A DNA stretch of 64,000 nucleotides from Diadema setosum (lineage: Eukaryota > Echinodermata > Echinoidea > Diadematoida > Diadematidae), in the NCBI GenBank assembly GCA_033980235.1, contig CM067066.1:32125180-32189179 (forward strand), written 5' to 3'. Each line of letters begins with the position of its first letter. The first letter of the stretch is position 1. Position numbers and translations under genes: made by a program. The notes beneath the pieces were generated by a model. That model was not told the origin of the DNA. It saw only the letters and a list, made by a program, of their open reading frames with translations, and ran no database searches. Positions 22,922 to 34,298 of this stretch are shown piece by piece.

Positions 22922-25900
22922 CAGCGCAAATGTCATTGTGCAGTGACTATATCTTCTCTTGATTAATCTCATATTATACTCTCGCCTCTTTTATCTTATT
23001 GTTAAGCAGACCTCATGTTGCCGAGTTTCAAAATATCAAGATATATTATACCGTTTCATGACAGCGCGTTGACTTTTTCATCCACGTGTAATGTTGTTTA
23101 GTGACACTTACCGCTATACTTCTCCCCCAGTATATCGTTAAGTTTACCATTCCCCGCATATGCTTTCAAGATCACTAGTCAACTGGTATCAAGCAGGCCG
23201 GATCGCATTTCTTGTTTCGTTCAGTTCACGATCATTGACCATTAACTTATACACTTGTTTCAGTTTCGTAAATCAATCTTATTACATATCTAATATCGAG
23301 TCATCGTCTCCATTTGAGAAATGATATAAAGAAATGAATGACACTGAAATAAAAACGAAAATGAAATACGGTTAACTATAGGCTTGTGACTACATCGGAC
23401 AAAAATAGCACATAGCTGAACAAACAACACATATGAAAACAGGATTGATTTTCTGATGAAAGATGGATATTTAAATGACAATACATGTATATCGGTTTGC
23501 TATGGGCTATTTTTTTAAGGGAAGTGTTTACGATCATTCTTTATGGGGTTACGATTTCAGTCTCTCTCAACTACATACACCACAGCAACATATCACAGTT
23601 AACTTTCTTAATTGACTTTGACTTTCGGTTGAATTAACGATGGAACTGCTAAGTTAAAGGCGCCTAACACGAGATGCTTGTCGTGATCATAAAAATAGTA
23701 CATTTTATACCGTAAATACTTGCGTGCATGATTTATGTATGGCATCCTTATAAAGTGCGAACGTGGAAATGTTGATATACAAAATCTATAAATTTGCAAT
23801 AACCCATGTGAATCGTAGCCGTAGGCATGTGTGAGCTATGAATGCGAAAGGGGGATACTAATCTAATGAGTGTATACCGTACGGTCCATTATAATTACAT
23901 ACTGAGCATGAACTCCCATTGGAGAGGGAACGAGGCTCTCGGAGCGCCATTACCATGTACACTTATTATGGTGTTAGATACGTATCACATGCGCGTCAAA
24001 TTATCTCCCTTGCTACGTTATTAAACGAGATAACAAAAAGACCATGTAATGCTCACCGGCGTGGCGGCAGAACATTTACTCAATGACGCAACTTGGCAGC
24101 ATAATAAATTTAGATTAGACCATGTGCCTACATGATTGGACCAACAAAACGTTGACTGCATGCTCCATGACAATTCTTGAATAATGAGAGCTCCTGAGCA
24201 CTGCAAGGGATTACATAAGCTCAGCAAATACTGTACATATACACTTGTACTTTTGTTTTCAACTAAATGAACTATTAATTGACTTTAATGCAAATATAGT
24301 GTACATTCTTACTTCAATCTCGTTTGACCTTATCAACGCTACAATTTACTGCATAACGACCTCCTCGGCATCACTAACGCTTTGAATACAGTCTATTAAG
24401 GTTTTTCCCGCACATCATTGCATTCAATACACGTACTTGAAAATGAGTTTTCGGTGAAGTCCCGGACTATCTGCAATGTGCGAATGTCGTCTTTTCTTCA
24501 TCAATTATGAAAAGTTGTCGTTCAAGTTTGTGCTTTGTCTCCCTTTTTCGCCGAATGGGATTCATATTCGTAGATCATATAGCTTAGCGCCAGACAGCAA
24601 AATCAATGTCGTTTTCTGAATGACATTCATTTTCGTCAAGTTTTCACTCGTCTTGTCATAAATCATTATACCCAGGGATATTACATGGTATACTAATCAG
24701 GGATGTGGATTCCGACTCCGTGGTAAAGTATAATGATGTAATTACTGCCTTAATTGAATCGTCTGTACTGATCACATTATTACGTCGCTTTACCCATATA
24801 TAAAATCACATTTCCCTTCGACGGAAATCACTCAAATATTCACACTCGACTGGCATGGTATGGAAGATGTGGTTATCACCCTCAGTAGAAAAGAATAAAA
24901 AGGCCCATTTAAAATTTTGACGAATTTAGATGACAAGATAACGAATGTGTTTGGAAAATGACGATTTTGATCTCACTCTTAACTCGCCAAGAATCGTAGA
25001 AACGAATTTCAGTGACGGTTAACTAATGTAAACCAAACTTGATTGTTCATTTCAATTGACAAAAGCAAATATGAATAATCTGTCGAAATTGAAGCTAGGA
25101 TTTGAGTGCATAAACTCCTTCGAACGAAATTAAATCGAAATTGATGAAATTGAAATATTAAGAGCTATAGGTGACGAAAATTAGTGGTAAACCCTTTGTA
25201 CTATAGGCCTACAGTTTGAACCCTCTAAATTACTGTTAGAGCAAATCACTTATCTGATTTCTTTGTACGAAGATAATGATAGGCAGCTGAAAATCATATC
25301 ACTGAAAAATAATAAACATCAAATTGCTTTTAAAGGGTTTCGTGGTTTTTTTTTTCGTGTTTTTTTTTTCTTTTTTGTTGTTGCTACGTTTAACATGTTT
25401 TCCTATTCGGCCTCGAATTACAAAGGAAAACCGGTTGTAGTCCCGACGTAGAACGTACACTTCCGATGGTACACGCAGCACTATTTCCTGCTACTATACT
25501 TCAACACCACTTAAACAATGATCATGGCCTATACTGATTCCACTGTGCCTAACAGAAATCTGTGTGAGCCAAGCTCGAATATAACATGATACAGTGACTA
25601 ATAACACGTAACTAAACTATACAATGATGATTGATTATATCCTGGCATATTATGCCACTATCTGCACAATAGAGGCACCCGGTGAGTTGAATGAAATAAT
25701 TATTTTGTGGACTTGCTTATCTTGCTATAGTAGAAGCGGTATTGAATGTAATATACTCACGGGGCTCCTATATTCCCACTGGGAGAACACGACCGTGATT
25801 TATCATGATAATGTACATGCCTGAACACCACCACTATTACACGGACAATCGTTCTGCGAAATCAGTGATGACGGTGTGTTCCTGGAATGGAAACGCCGCG

Positions 25901-27291
25901 TCGAGAGCATCAAATCAGACGGGATATAAACGAGTATAATAATTATTGATCGTAGTCATCGAAGATCAGGTTAAGTTCTTTGCCTCCGCTTTCATACCAT
26001 CACCATTGTATCAGCATGCTCTCAAAGCTCTTGTGTCGTTGTGATGATTGATACAGTACCGTGGCTTACGATCACAGACATAAATAGATTTGGGATGCAA
26101 AACGCCAAGGCGACGGTGTTTCACACGACCTAGAATCGTCAAGTGGACAGAGAGGTATCCCACCACTAACACTTATGATCCGCCCGCTGTTGGCTGCGCA
26201 GAAAGTCGCCTCCGCCGTTACCGTACCGTAGGTATACCTCAGCATCATAATGTTGCGCTTGGACCCTGTCTGCATCATTATAATGAACTTGATCTTCGCT
26301 TCGTCGCGAACGTACGCGTTATCCTCGCTACGGGTTCGCTCCGTGCAAGCTTGGTAGCACGGATGCACTGTTATTAAGTACTGCTCACGTGCACTGGAAT
26401 ATGGTACTTTATTAAAAACGAACCACCATGCATGCGAGCGTACAAAATATATCACTTATTCGATACACCGCTCGCTGTTCTTTCGACCTCGTTTATTCAG
26501 ACATTTGTCAAGACAACTCGGCAAATGATTTGGCATTGCCCTCGTATCCGACTCCATTGTAATTACAACTGTGCGCTCTATGACATGACCACTACCTAAT
26601 GGATTATGCAGATAGATTTGCGCTGAAGAGAACGATAAGAGGAGATTAGGGTGTTTTATCTTCTGGATGTTGACTCAAGGAGGCTGGGACGCATAATGAT
26701 AGTGACGACAAATGTTCTTGTTCTGGCCGGTACACGTTGGTGTTTGATCTTTGAATCACTAATATCAGGGGCGATGTTTGTGAATTGGGGCAGATTTTCT
26801 TTCTTTTTTTTTTCTTCAGTGAAGAAGAGGTTAAGACCACGATGTTCTACTTGAATAGGAAGGAATAAACCTGATCACGTTACTCGTTCATTTGACACTA
26901 TGAAATGCACACACACACGTACACCAAAATACGTATATATGTATCATGTAAATACATACATAGATAAACATATACCTAGAATATACAAGTACAGATTTCA
27001 GTGTGAGGTTGTCGGTATGTGTGTTGTCGTCAAGTTGCATGTAAACCGTTCTTCCATACCATTGTTGGAAGCAAGAGAAACGTTCAATATTTTGATCACT
27101 TGATGTTTGTCAGTTTGTTTTGTTGGTTAGTTTGTTTTATTGTTAGTGATATTTTTCTCTCTTTTTTTGTATTAACCTAACGTTGTATAAAATATACGTA
27201 TATGAATTAAGTTTTATTCATGTATTATACTAAGTGCAATTCACTTCAGTGTAGTAATTGCATTGTGTTCTATAATGTATGTGATTTTTTA

Positions 27292-27369
27292 ATTCACGGA
27301 CTGATCGAAAAACAGCCATCTGGCTGAGCCCAGTACTGTGAAGAAATAAAATTAAATAAAATAAAAATC
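27292..27369 (+). mobile_element. Retroposon 3' end with AAATA-type tail, copy 1
   Basis: ATTCACGGACTG, then CAGCCATCTGGCTGAGCCCA and GTACTGTGA, followed by an AATAAAATTAAATAAAATAA tail. The same phrase recurs at 60999-61075, so this is a dispersed retroposon terminus. Confidence 0.6.
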
Positions 27370-27522
27370 ACTTCTCTCTTTCCTGGAAGTTCTGCGACTT
27401 CAAGAGCAAAAACAAGAACGGACTCCAAGATTATATGCCACATTGATCCCGTGACTGGAGACAGTATGGGAATATGAAATACGTTTTCCTCTTTTTCTTA
27501 TTTTCCCAACATTCACACATAC

Positions 27523-27662
27523 ATACACACACACACATATATAATACACAACACATCACATTGTTAGCATGGAACGAATTCCATGCGAACAGCTACAGAC
27601 ATACTGAGTAATACACACACACGCACACACACACACACTAACACACACACACACACACACTA
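27523..27662. repeat. Interrupted (CA)n microsatellite region
   Basis: Two clusters of CA repeats (27523-27545 and about 27615-27662) separated by about 70 bp of unique sequence. Confidence 0.8.
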
Positions 27663-28367
27663 ACAATAACGTTGGATTACTGCTCACACGCACAGGCACT
27701 CTGGCGAAAAAAAAAACAAAAACCCGCAAACACATGAAGACCCCATGCTATTGAAGCTAGACAGACATCGAGACTATTCTAGTCTTTTAGTCTTGTTAAA
27801 GAGAAATGAACCCCAAAGATATAAGTGGATTCAGTGAATGCACAAATAATCTAAAATATCACATCAGCCAAATTTGAAGAAAATCGGACAAAGTAAAGTA
27901 TCGAATCTAAAAAGTTGTGATGAAATTCATGTGCCGTTATTGTTTGATAAGAAAGAGAAAAGTAAAAATTTCATTTTTTTTTGCTCAGTGAAACGTACGC
28001 ATCCCCACGACTTATCACTGACATGGTATATAAAGTGTCATGTTATTCCCTCTGCATTCTGAAGGAGGCAAGTCATGTGCTCTTTCATTATTCCATGCAG
28101 AAAATGAATATTTTTGGAATTTTTCGCTGTATAGTTTGTTTTTATCGTATAGCCTATAATATGGCATCACAAACCAGCAATGTCATAAGTAAAACTGAAA
28201 AAAATAATAGATAAATGAATAAAAGAATAAATAAATATAAATCATAAATTTTGAACAAATTGTCCGTTCACCTCAAACTTTACTGATGCGTTATACTACG
28301 GTCATTAATTCATTCACTTAATCCACATTTAACTTTGGGATAGAGTAGAGTCAGGTGTTCCGCCATT

Positions 28368-28622
28368 GTGATATAAAAGCCATTATACACAGGAAATCTA
28401 TAACCGTTGTTCCTTTGCATCAGTCGTGTTCTCAATGTAGGCCCTACTACTACATGCACATGGATATGAATGCTATTTGCAATATTGACTGTTGGCGTCA
28501 ATATTGCAAATAGCATTCATATCCATGTGCATGTAGTAGTAGGGCCTACATTGAGAACACGACTGATGCAAAGGAACAACGGTTATGTATAGATTTACTG
28601 TGTATAATGGCTTTTATATCAC
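28368..28622. repeat. Near-perfect foldback: 122/126-bp arms, 7-nt loop
   Basis: Left arm 28368-28489 and right arm 28497-28622 are reverse complements. The only differences I found are one substitution (CAGGAAAT vs CAGTAAAT) and a 4-nt insertion (CATA) in the right arm. The loop is TGTTGGC. Nothing protein-like is encoded. It could be a foldback transposon or a recent inverted duplication. Confidence 0.85.
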
Positions 28623-28630
28623 GGTTACAG

Positions 28631-28917
28631 CTCGTTATTCCGAAGGTTCGTTATTCCGAAGGCTCTTTAGTCCGAAGATTCGTTATTCTGAAGGTTCGTT
28701 ATTCCGAAGGTTCGTTGTTCCGAATTTCATTTTCAGATTAACGAATCTTCGGAATAACGAACCTTCGGAATAGCGCCACAAATGTTCGGATTAACGAACC
28801 CTTTTTCATTTTTGGGTTAACGAGCCTCTCATGGGTATAGGGAATTTGCGTGTTTCGGATTAACGAACCTTCGGAATAACGAACCTTCGGAACAGCGAAC
28901 CTTCGGAATAACGAAGA
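28631..28917. repeat. TTCGTTATTCCGAAGG repeat array with internal inversion
   Basis: At least five GTTCGTTATTCCGAAG-type units run forward (28632-28728), followed by units in the reverse orientation (AACCTTCGGAATAACG, 28738-28780 and 28855-28917) around a less regular middle. It directly abuts the foldback. Confidence 0.75.
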
Positions 28918-29351
28918 GCACCCAGAAAATCCATGCCAGAAAAAGGGAAATAAACATCTGCTGCCGACGATCATACAATGTTTCCAGTAATCAATATGTA
29001 AGATAGTGTAGCGTAATGACCATCGATATTTCTGCAGTGAACTATGAGGCGACAGAGTATGGAAAGAGCCTACGCAAATGACGTCATCACAGAGAATGCC
29101 AAATAATTCTTTTAACAATGACAAGGTGTGATGTTAGCGAGGTTAGATCATTACTGTGGCCTAAATATGACCTACTTTTAGATCTATCCTTTTTTATTAA
29201 CAGAAAAAAGAAACAACAAGGTGACTGAACTTCATTGCATGATTATAATGTGTATAAGATGGAACCATGCACACCGTGCATATATGCATGTTGTTAATGT
29301 TTCCCGCAGCTTTTCAAAAACGGAGGCATACTCTTTCCAGTAACACACTCA

Positions 29352-29400
29352 TTAAAGGGATGGTATAGTTTTGGTTGAGATGGGGGATTTAAGATTTCAA
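29352..29400. mobile_element. Repeat family A, solitary left terminus
   Basis: TTAAAGGGATGGTATAGTTT, then TGGTTGAGATGGGG, matches the family A terminus, but the palindromic body does not follow. Truncated copy. Confidence 0.6.
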
Positions 29401-30747
29401 CGCAAATCGCGTAGATCGCATCCTTCGAACACAAACAATGAACAAACAAAGTAATGTAAGAAATCATCGCTTGAACACTTTTCTGAACATTTCTCCCAAA
29501 ATAATCCGTGTTTGAGTTTTGTTTTATTTTGTGAATAAATGCTTGCCATTTTCTTCTCTGTTGTCAATTTTGAACATGTATATTAATCTATCTTTTCATT
29601 TTTTGAAGCGCCATGATGAGCACCGAAAGGTGGACCTGTGCACTATATGGTAGCCACTATCAATTTCTCACATTTTGCCGCGATGTTGTAAAAGCGGTCA
29701 CATTGGAAATGTGTTTAGGAGGCGGTAATGTCATCAACTTACTATCTACTTTATCTGTACACAGAAATCTAAAAATCATTAATTTTTCGTCATCTAATGA
29801 TTGGAACCATTAGCACAATTCACTTCCATCCTTCAAAGTTGTTACAATTTAGAATAAGTTTGTAGTATATACAGTTAATCTTTGTTGAAAAGAAAGTACA
29901 TTTTAATATTGCAAAATGAGTGAACGTCTATAGGAAATGCATGTATTATGAGGAAAAATATCTATCACCTACAAATTTTATTTACATTATCATGTGATCG
30001 TGACCAGTTATATCACTGTTTTGCAAAACGCCCGAAACCATATTATCTTCCCTGTGTTTTTGTCCCATTTTCACAACACTTTTCACTGTTTTACTGAGTA
30101 ACTTTGAATCTGTTTAAGGTCAATATAACTCATTATTAACTGTATCAAATTGAACACTGACTCACTCGGCGTTCTGGCGAAGGTGCATGCATGGCAGGCG
30201 GGGTGGGTCAATGGGGATTGGGTATCGAAATGTTTATGTTGCAGAGAATCACGGACTGCTTAACATTGATTGTCTGATTCGACTGAGTATAGGTGTAAGA
30301 GATTGAGTTCAACTGCCTATGATTATTTAAACAGCTGTCGCTTTTCTGTGGATACTCAATAGACTTCTACAGCTGCATTTGTACTTTTGATCATGGCGTT
30401 TGATACGCCATCGATACCGAGGAATCTGAAGATTTATTTTGAACGCTATGTTATGTAACACAATGTCGGATATATTTTGCTTATTTATTCATATAAGAAA
30501 TGAAGTGAAACTTCATCTAATGATAAAGCATGTAAACAAAAATCATTCCCGTCCAGAAATAGCGTATGCAAAAGTGTAAATCCGAGCTGTATGTTGTGAA
30601 AGTATAATTGTACATTCATGGAACACCAATTTTATCACCTTTCCGATTAATTCCGATAAATGAAACTGATATGGTATAATCGTCAAGTATAGTTCTTTAT
30701 AAATCGATATGCCAGATTCATGGCCAGATAGCCAGTCGAGTAAGCCT

Positions 30748-30785
30748 TTATCACCACCACCACCACCATCATCATTATCATCATT

Positions 30786-30831
<46 letters not shown>

Positions 30832-30840
30832 CCTTCATCA
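30748..30840. repeat. (ACC)n/(ATC)n microsatellite
   Basis: A trinucleotide run that grades from CCA to TCA units. Confidence 0.9.
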
Positions 30841-31859
30841 CCATCGTATCAGGGAATTTCTATTCGCGCACACCACTGTCTTTTTTAAGTACCGCTCATC
30901 TTTCCTAAGTATTACAAGAAATAACCATCATAAAACATACGTCTTCCTTAGCATGCTTAGAGAGTAGATGCTCATTATGCAATAAGACATGAATTCGTTG
31001 TTTTCTTATGTGTGAGGCAGATCCAGCTTGGCACATAATTATTTCTAATATTTTCAAGCGGCGGCATCAAACATGGGATCGAACAGAATAAGACTGTTGT
31101 GACTCCATCTCTTGAATAACCTTGATTCGATACAGACATCATTTTTCTAACGCCACTTCTGGATTAATTGTCGTATAGACCCATCATCACAATGTTTGTT
31201 TATGTTTTTTTGTTTTTCTTTTTTCTTTTTTCAGCACAGCGAGTCATGAGGCATTCAAGACCTGGATTCTTCATCATATACGTTTGAATGATGAAACATT
31301 AAAATCAAAACCAATTTCTTTTAAATTAAATTTTGTTTTAGGAAAAGAAATTATGTTAGGTTTTCTTTTATTTCACATTTGGTTTTGAGCACAGCTTGTA
31401 TAAAATGGCGATTCAACATAAAAACTGTTAGAAAGTCCAACTCGAAAACCATATGTAAAGCGAAACATATATTTCCGAAGCTGATCATTTTATTGTCCGT
31501 TTGTTTGCTTTTTGTTTGTATGTATGTGTGTGTTTGTTTTGTGGTGCGTTTTGTGTTTTGTGTTTTGTTATTGTTTGTTCTTTTTTGGTTGTTTGTTTGT
31601 GTGTTGTTGTTGTGGTTGTTGTTGTTTTGCTTTTGACTGATCTTAAATGAAACCTTAAATCACTTGTTTGTTTGATTTTATAATACTTGGTCCAAGTCCT
31701 TTTAACTCTTCCCTTGTATTACAGGCAACGCAGGCCTACAATGTCGGTAGGATTATCGTGATTGTATAGAGAGTGGAACGTTAATCTTCATGAGTTATGC
31801 TGTGCATGGTGTACTGTCATAGTGCTCAATATGGCGTTGTAATAGCTCACAATGGTGCT

Positions 31860-32420
31860 TCAAGTCTTAATTTGTCTCTTTCCTTGGATTACTGTCACTG
31901 ACTGTATCCCATGGGGCACATATGGCGGAGCAGACGAGCAGCGCGACGTCTCGCGCGAGTAGAGAGCGGCCGAAGAAATACATTATGATAATGAGTGTGG
32001 TTACCAAGACGGTAGCGAGGGAACCGCGTATGACGTTGCTAACGAAATGACCGCATATTTTCATCTCGTTAATTTTACGGCGAGCTAGCTGTACGCATCG
32101 GAGCACGCTCGCAGCACGCATGCATTGGACAGTGGATGTTTTCAAGACCGATTCCTCCTCCATGTTGACGAACTACAGATTCTGTCGGACAGATGATGAA
32201 GTGTCATGGCGACTTAGCTTATACAGGCTCCTGCTTGGACACGTCGTGTTTGTCTCGCGAGTAGCCACTACAAGCAGAATTCCTATTTTGGAATCGTGGA
32301 ACACTTGGATAATGATTGAAGAATCAGATCGTCCAACGCGACGAATGTCTCGCCATATTTTGAACGATGAGAGGGAACGAAACGAAATAAAGGTACGCTG
32401 TGCAGTATGGCTTCTTTAAT
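31860..32420. other. CpG-containing, complex block; candidate promoter/first exon
   Basis: This stretch is less AT-rich than its neighbours and has many CpGs. On the minus strand it has a 98-codon ORF (32163-31867) with one strong hydrophobic segment (SLATVLVTTLIIIMYFFG). On the plus strand an overlapping 99-codon ORF ends near a possible donor (AAAG|GTACGC, about 32392). Neither protein matches a family I know. The block lies where CpG frequency drops toward the channel gene, so it may be the channel gene's promoter and 5' UTR exon; a small single-exon membrane-protein gene on the minus strand is the alternative. Confidence 0.3.
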
Positions 32421-32921
32421 CAAAGCTCCTCTCGACTGAGTTTACGGAGCACAATTGCGATGGTGTGAGATGGTCATTCGTATACTACGCCATGTATTAG
32501 TATGTCTTAATGTTGTACATCACTTGCATACATGAAGTGTTTGCGTGGAATGCAATCTATAGTGAAACAGAATATTTTAATAACATAGGTGTTTAGAAAT
32601 TCCCGATTGATTTCAAACACTGAATCAAGAGTATAGCCTTTCGTTGTGTTGGGATATTTAGGAATGAATGTAGGGCAGCTTGAACAGTGCATCGATAGTA
32701 TGAGATACAATTTCCCTTTGTATAAGTTCCTGTAGTTGTGTGGGTGTATTTGGGACAAAGGTTCCAAATTCTTAAGAGGTCATTTGAAGTTTGCTGTATT
32801 CTGTCAAAGTGCAGCAGTGCATTCAGTGAGGCTAATTAAACATTCCTGTATGTTTAATATTCAGCAAAAATGGTTTCTATACACACTTGTCCCCTCCTTC
32901 CTTTCTGTCTCTCTCTTCTAT

Positions 32922-33170
32922 AGACGACCTATCTATCTATCCATCTATTCATTTATCTTTCTATTCTATATTCATCTATCTGTATATGTATGTCATTGTG
33001 TCTATATTTGCATCTATCCATCTATCTACAGATTCAACCTAGTACCATACATACTTTTTATACCTACCTATTTCTATTTACATGCATTATATACATCTAT
33101 CGCTGTCTATCCTTTAATCAATTTGTCTATCTATCTATCTATATCCAGATCTACTTATCTCTTCATATGT
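32922..33170. repeat. Degenerate (CTAT)n tract
   Basis: Irregular CTAT/CCAT/TTAT units give tyrosine/isoleucine/serine-rich spurious ORFs. Confidence 0.7.
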
Positions 33171-34206
33171 TCATCTGAAGTAACTTTACTCTGCATCTTT
33201 TAAACATTCAGGTACAATTTATTTTCCATCTAATCTGCTTGTGATCCTTGATAGTACTTGTGATAATATATCATATCATTGTTTTGCCTGTGACTTGCAC
33301 CATTTTTTCTCTGAGGTATAGAGCAGTGCCATGTGTACACACAATTTGCATAAGTTTCCCATTTCTATAAAAGAAAAAATTAACCAAATATATGGATTTG
33401 GTGAATGCAGAAATATCAATAAAACATGTATACCATGAAGTTGGAGGAAATCTGATGATCCGTTCAAAAGTTATGAAATATAGTTTCAGTTAAAGCCATA
33501 TACCATCATTGCTGGATAAGCAGTCCACATCAATTTGTGATTGCATGCAAAGTGGAGCAATATAAAGAAAATATTTAAAAGATTCCAAAAAATGTCTTCT
33601 TTTTTTAAATACAAAGTACACATTGCCTGCATGGGCTTGTTACCAAAGTTAAGGGAAATTTTGTTCCCCTTGCTTCCTGAAGGAGGAGAAGCATATTGAG
33701 GCAAGTGTTATATGATCATGATAAATATATGCAAATGTGAGAATTCTCTCGATATTTTCTTTTATATCATTCCACTGGTGTTGCAGCCCTCTAATCCAGT
33801 GATGCATTGAATTAGATCAAACTTTAAAAAATCATACTTTATGAATTAGTTATCTGATTTTCCGTTAACTTCAGTGAAATGTTCGAATATTTCTGCATTT
33901 AAAGAAGAAGAAAATCTGATTAATATTATCAATGTGTGATGATAATCTATGTGGATTTTAACATTCTATAGCTGCACCAGTAAGTAAAGGGATTTGCTTA
34001 GGGTCATTATGAAGCTGGTGCAATAAATGTAGGCTGGACAGAAATTTGAAGGGAAAAATAAAAACATCTCTGAGAGATATGGTACCATATTATATGCTAT
34101 ACTTATCCAACACCAGGGTGGCAGTCCCATTTATGTCGTTTTGTGATTTAAATCAGTCACCAATTTTGAATTTGTGGAAGTTTGAATTAAAAATTTTGAC
34201 TAAATT

Positions 34207-34298
34207 TTAACCGTTGAGGATGGACTGACTTTGCTACAACATGCATTTCCCATAGACACCTGCCTGAGTATACTTGGGACTCGTCCTCAATGGGTTAA
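34207..34298. mobile_element. Repeat family D, 92-bp TTAA-bounded palindrome, copy 1
   Basis: Begins TTAACCGTTGAGGATGGACT and ends GACTCGTCCTCAATGGGTTAA. The same unit in the opposite orientation is at 57819-57911. Too short to encode anything; a miniature DNA transposon by form. Confidence 0.65.

Larger units (their letters stand above)
22127..31859. other. Spacer upstream of the sialyltransferase start
   Basis: Contains the sialyltransferase 5' UTR and promoter somewhere; neither can be placed. An ORF pair on opposite strands at 26.07-26.46 kb matches no family. Repeats are listed separately; otherwise nothing recognised. Confidence 0.5.

Noticed and set aside
26072..26455. 127-codon minus ORF and an overlapping 95-codon plus ORF
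   Set aside because: No recognisable domain, no splice context, and both strands are open because the block is merely less AT-rich.
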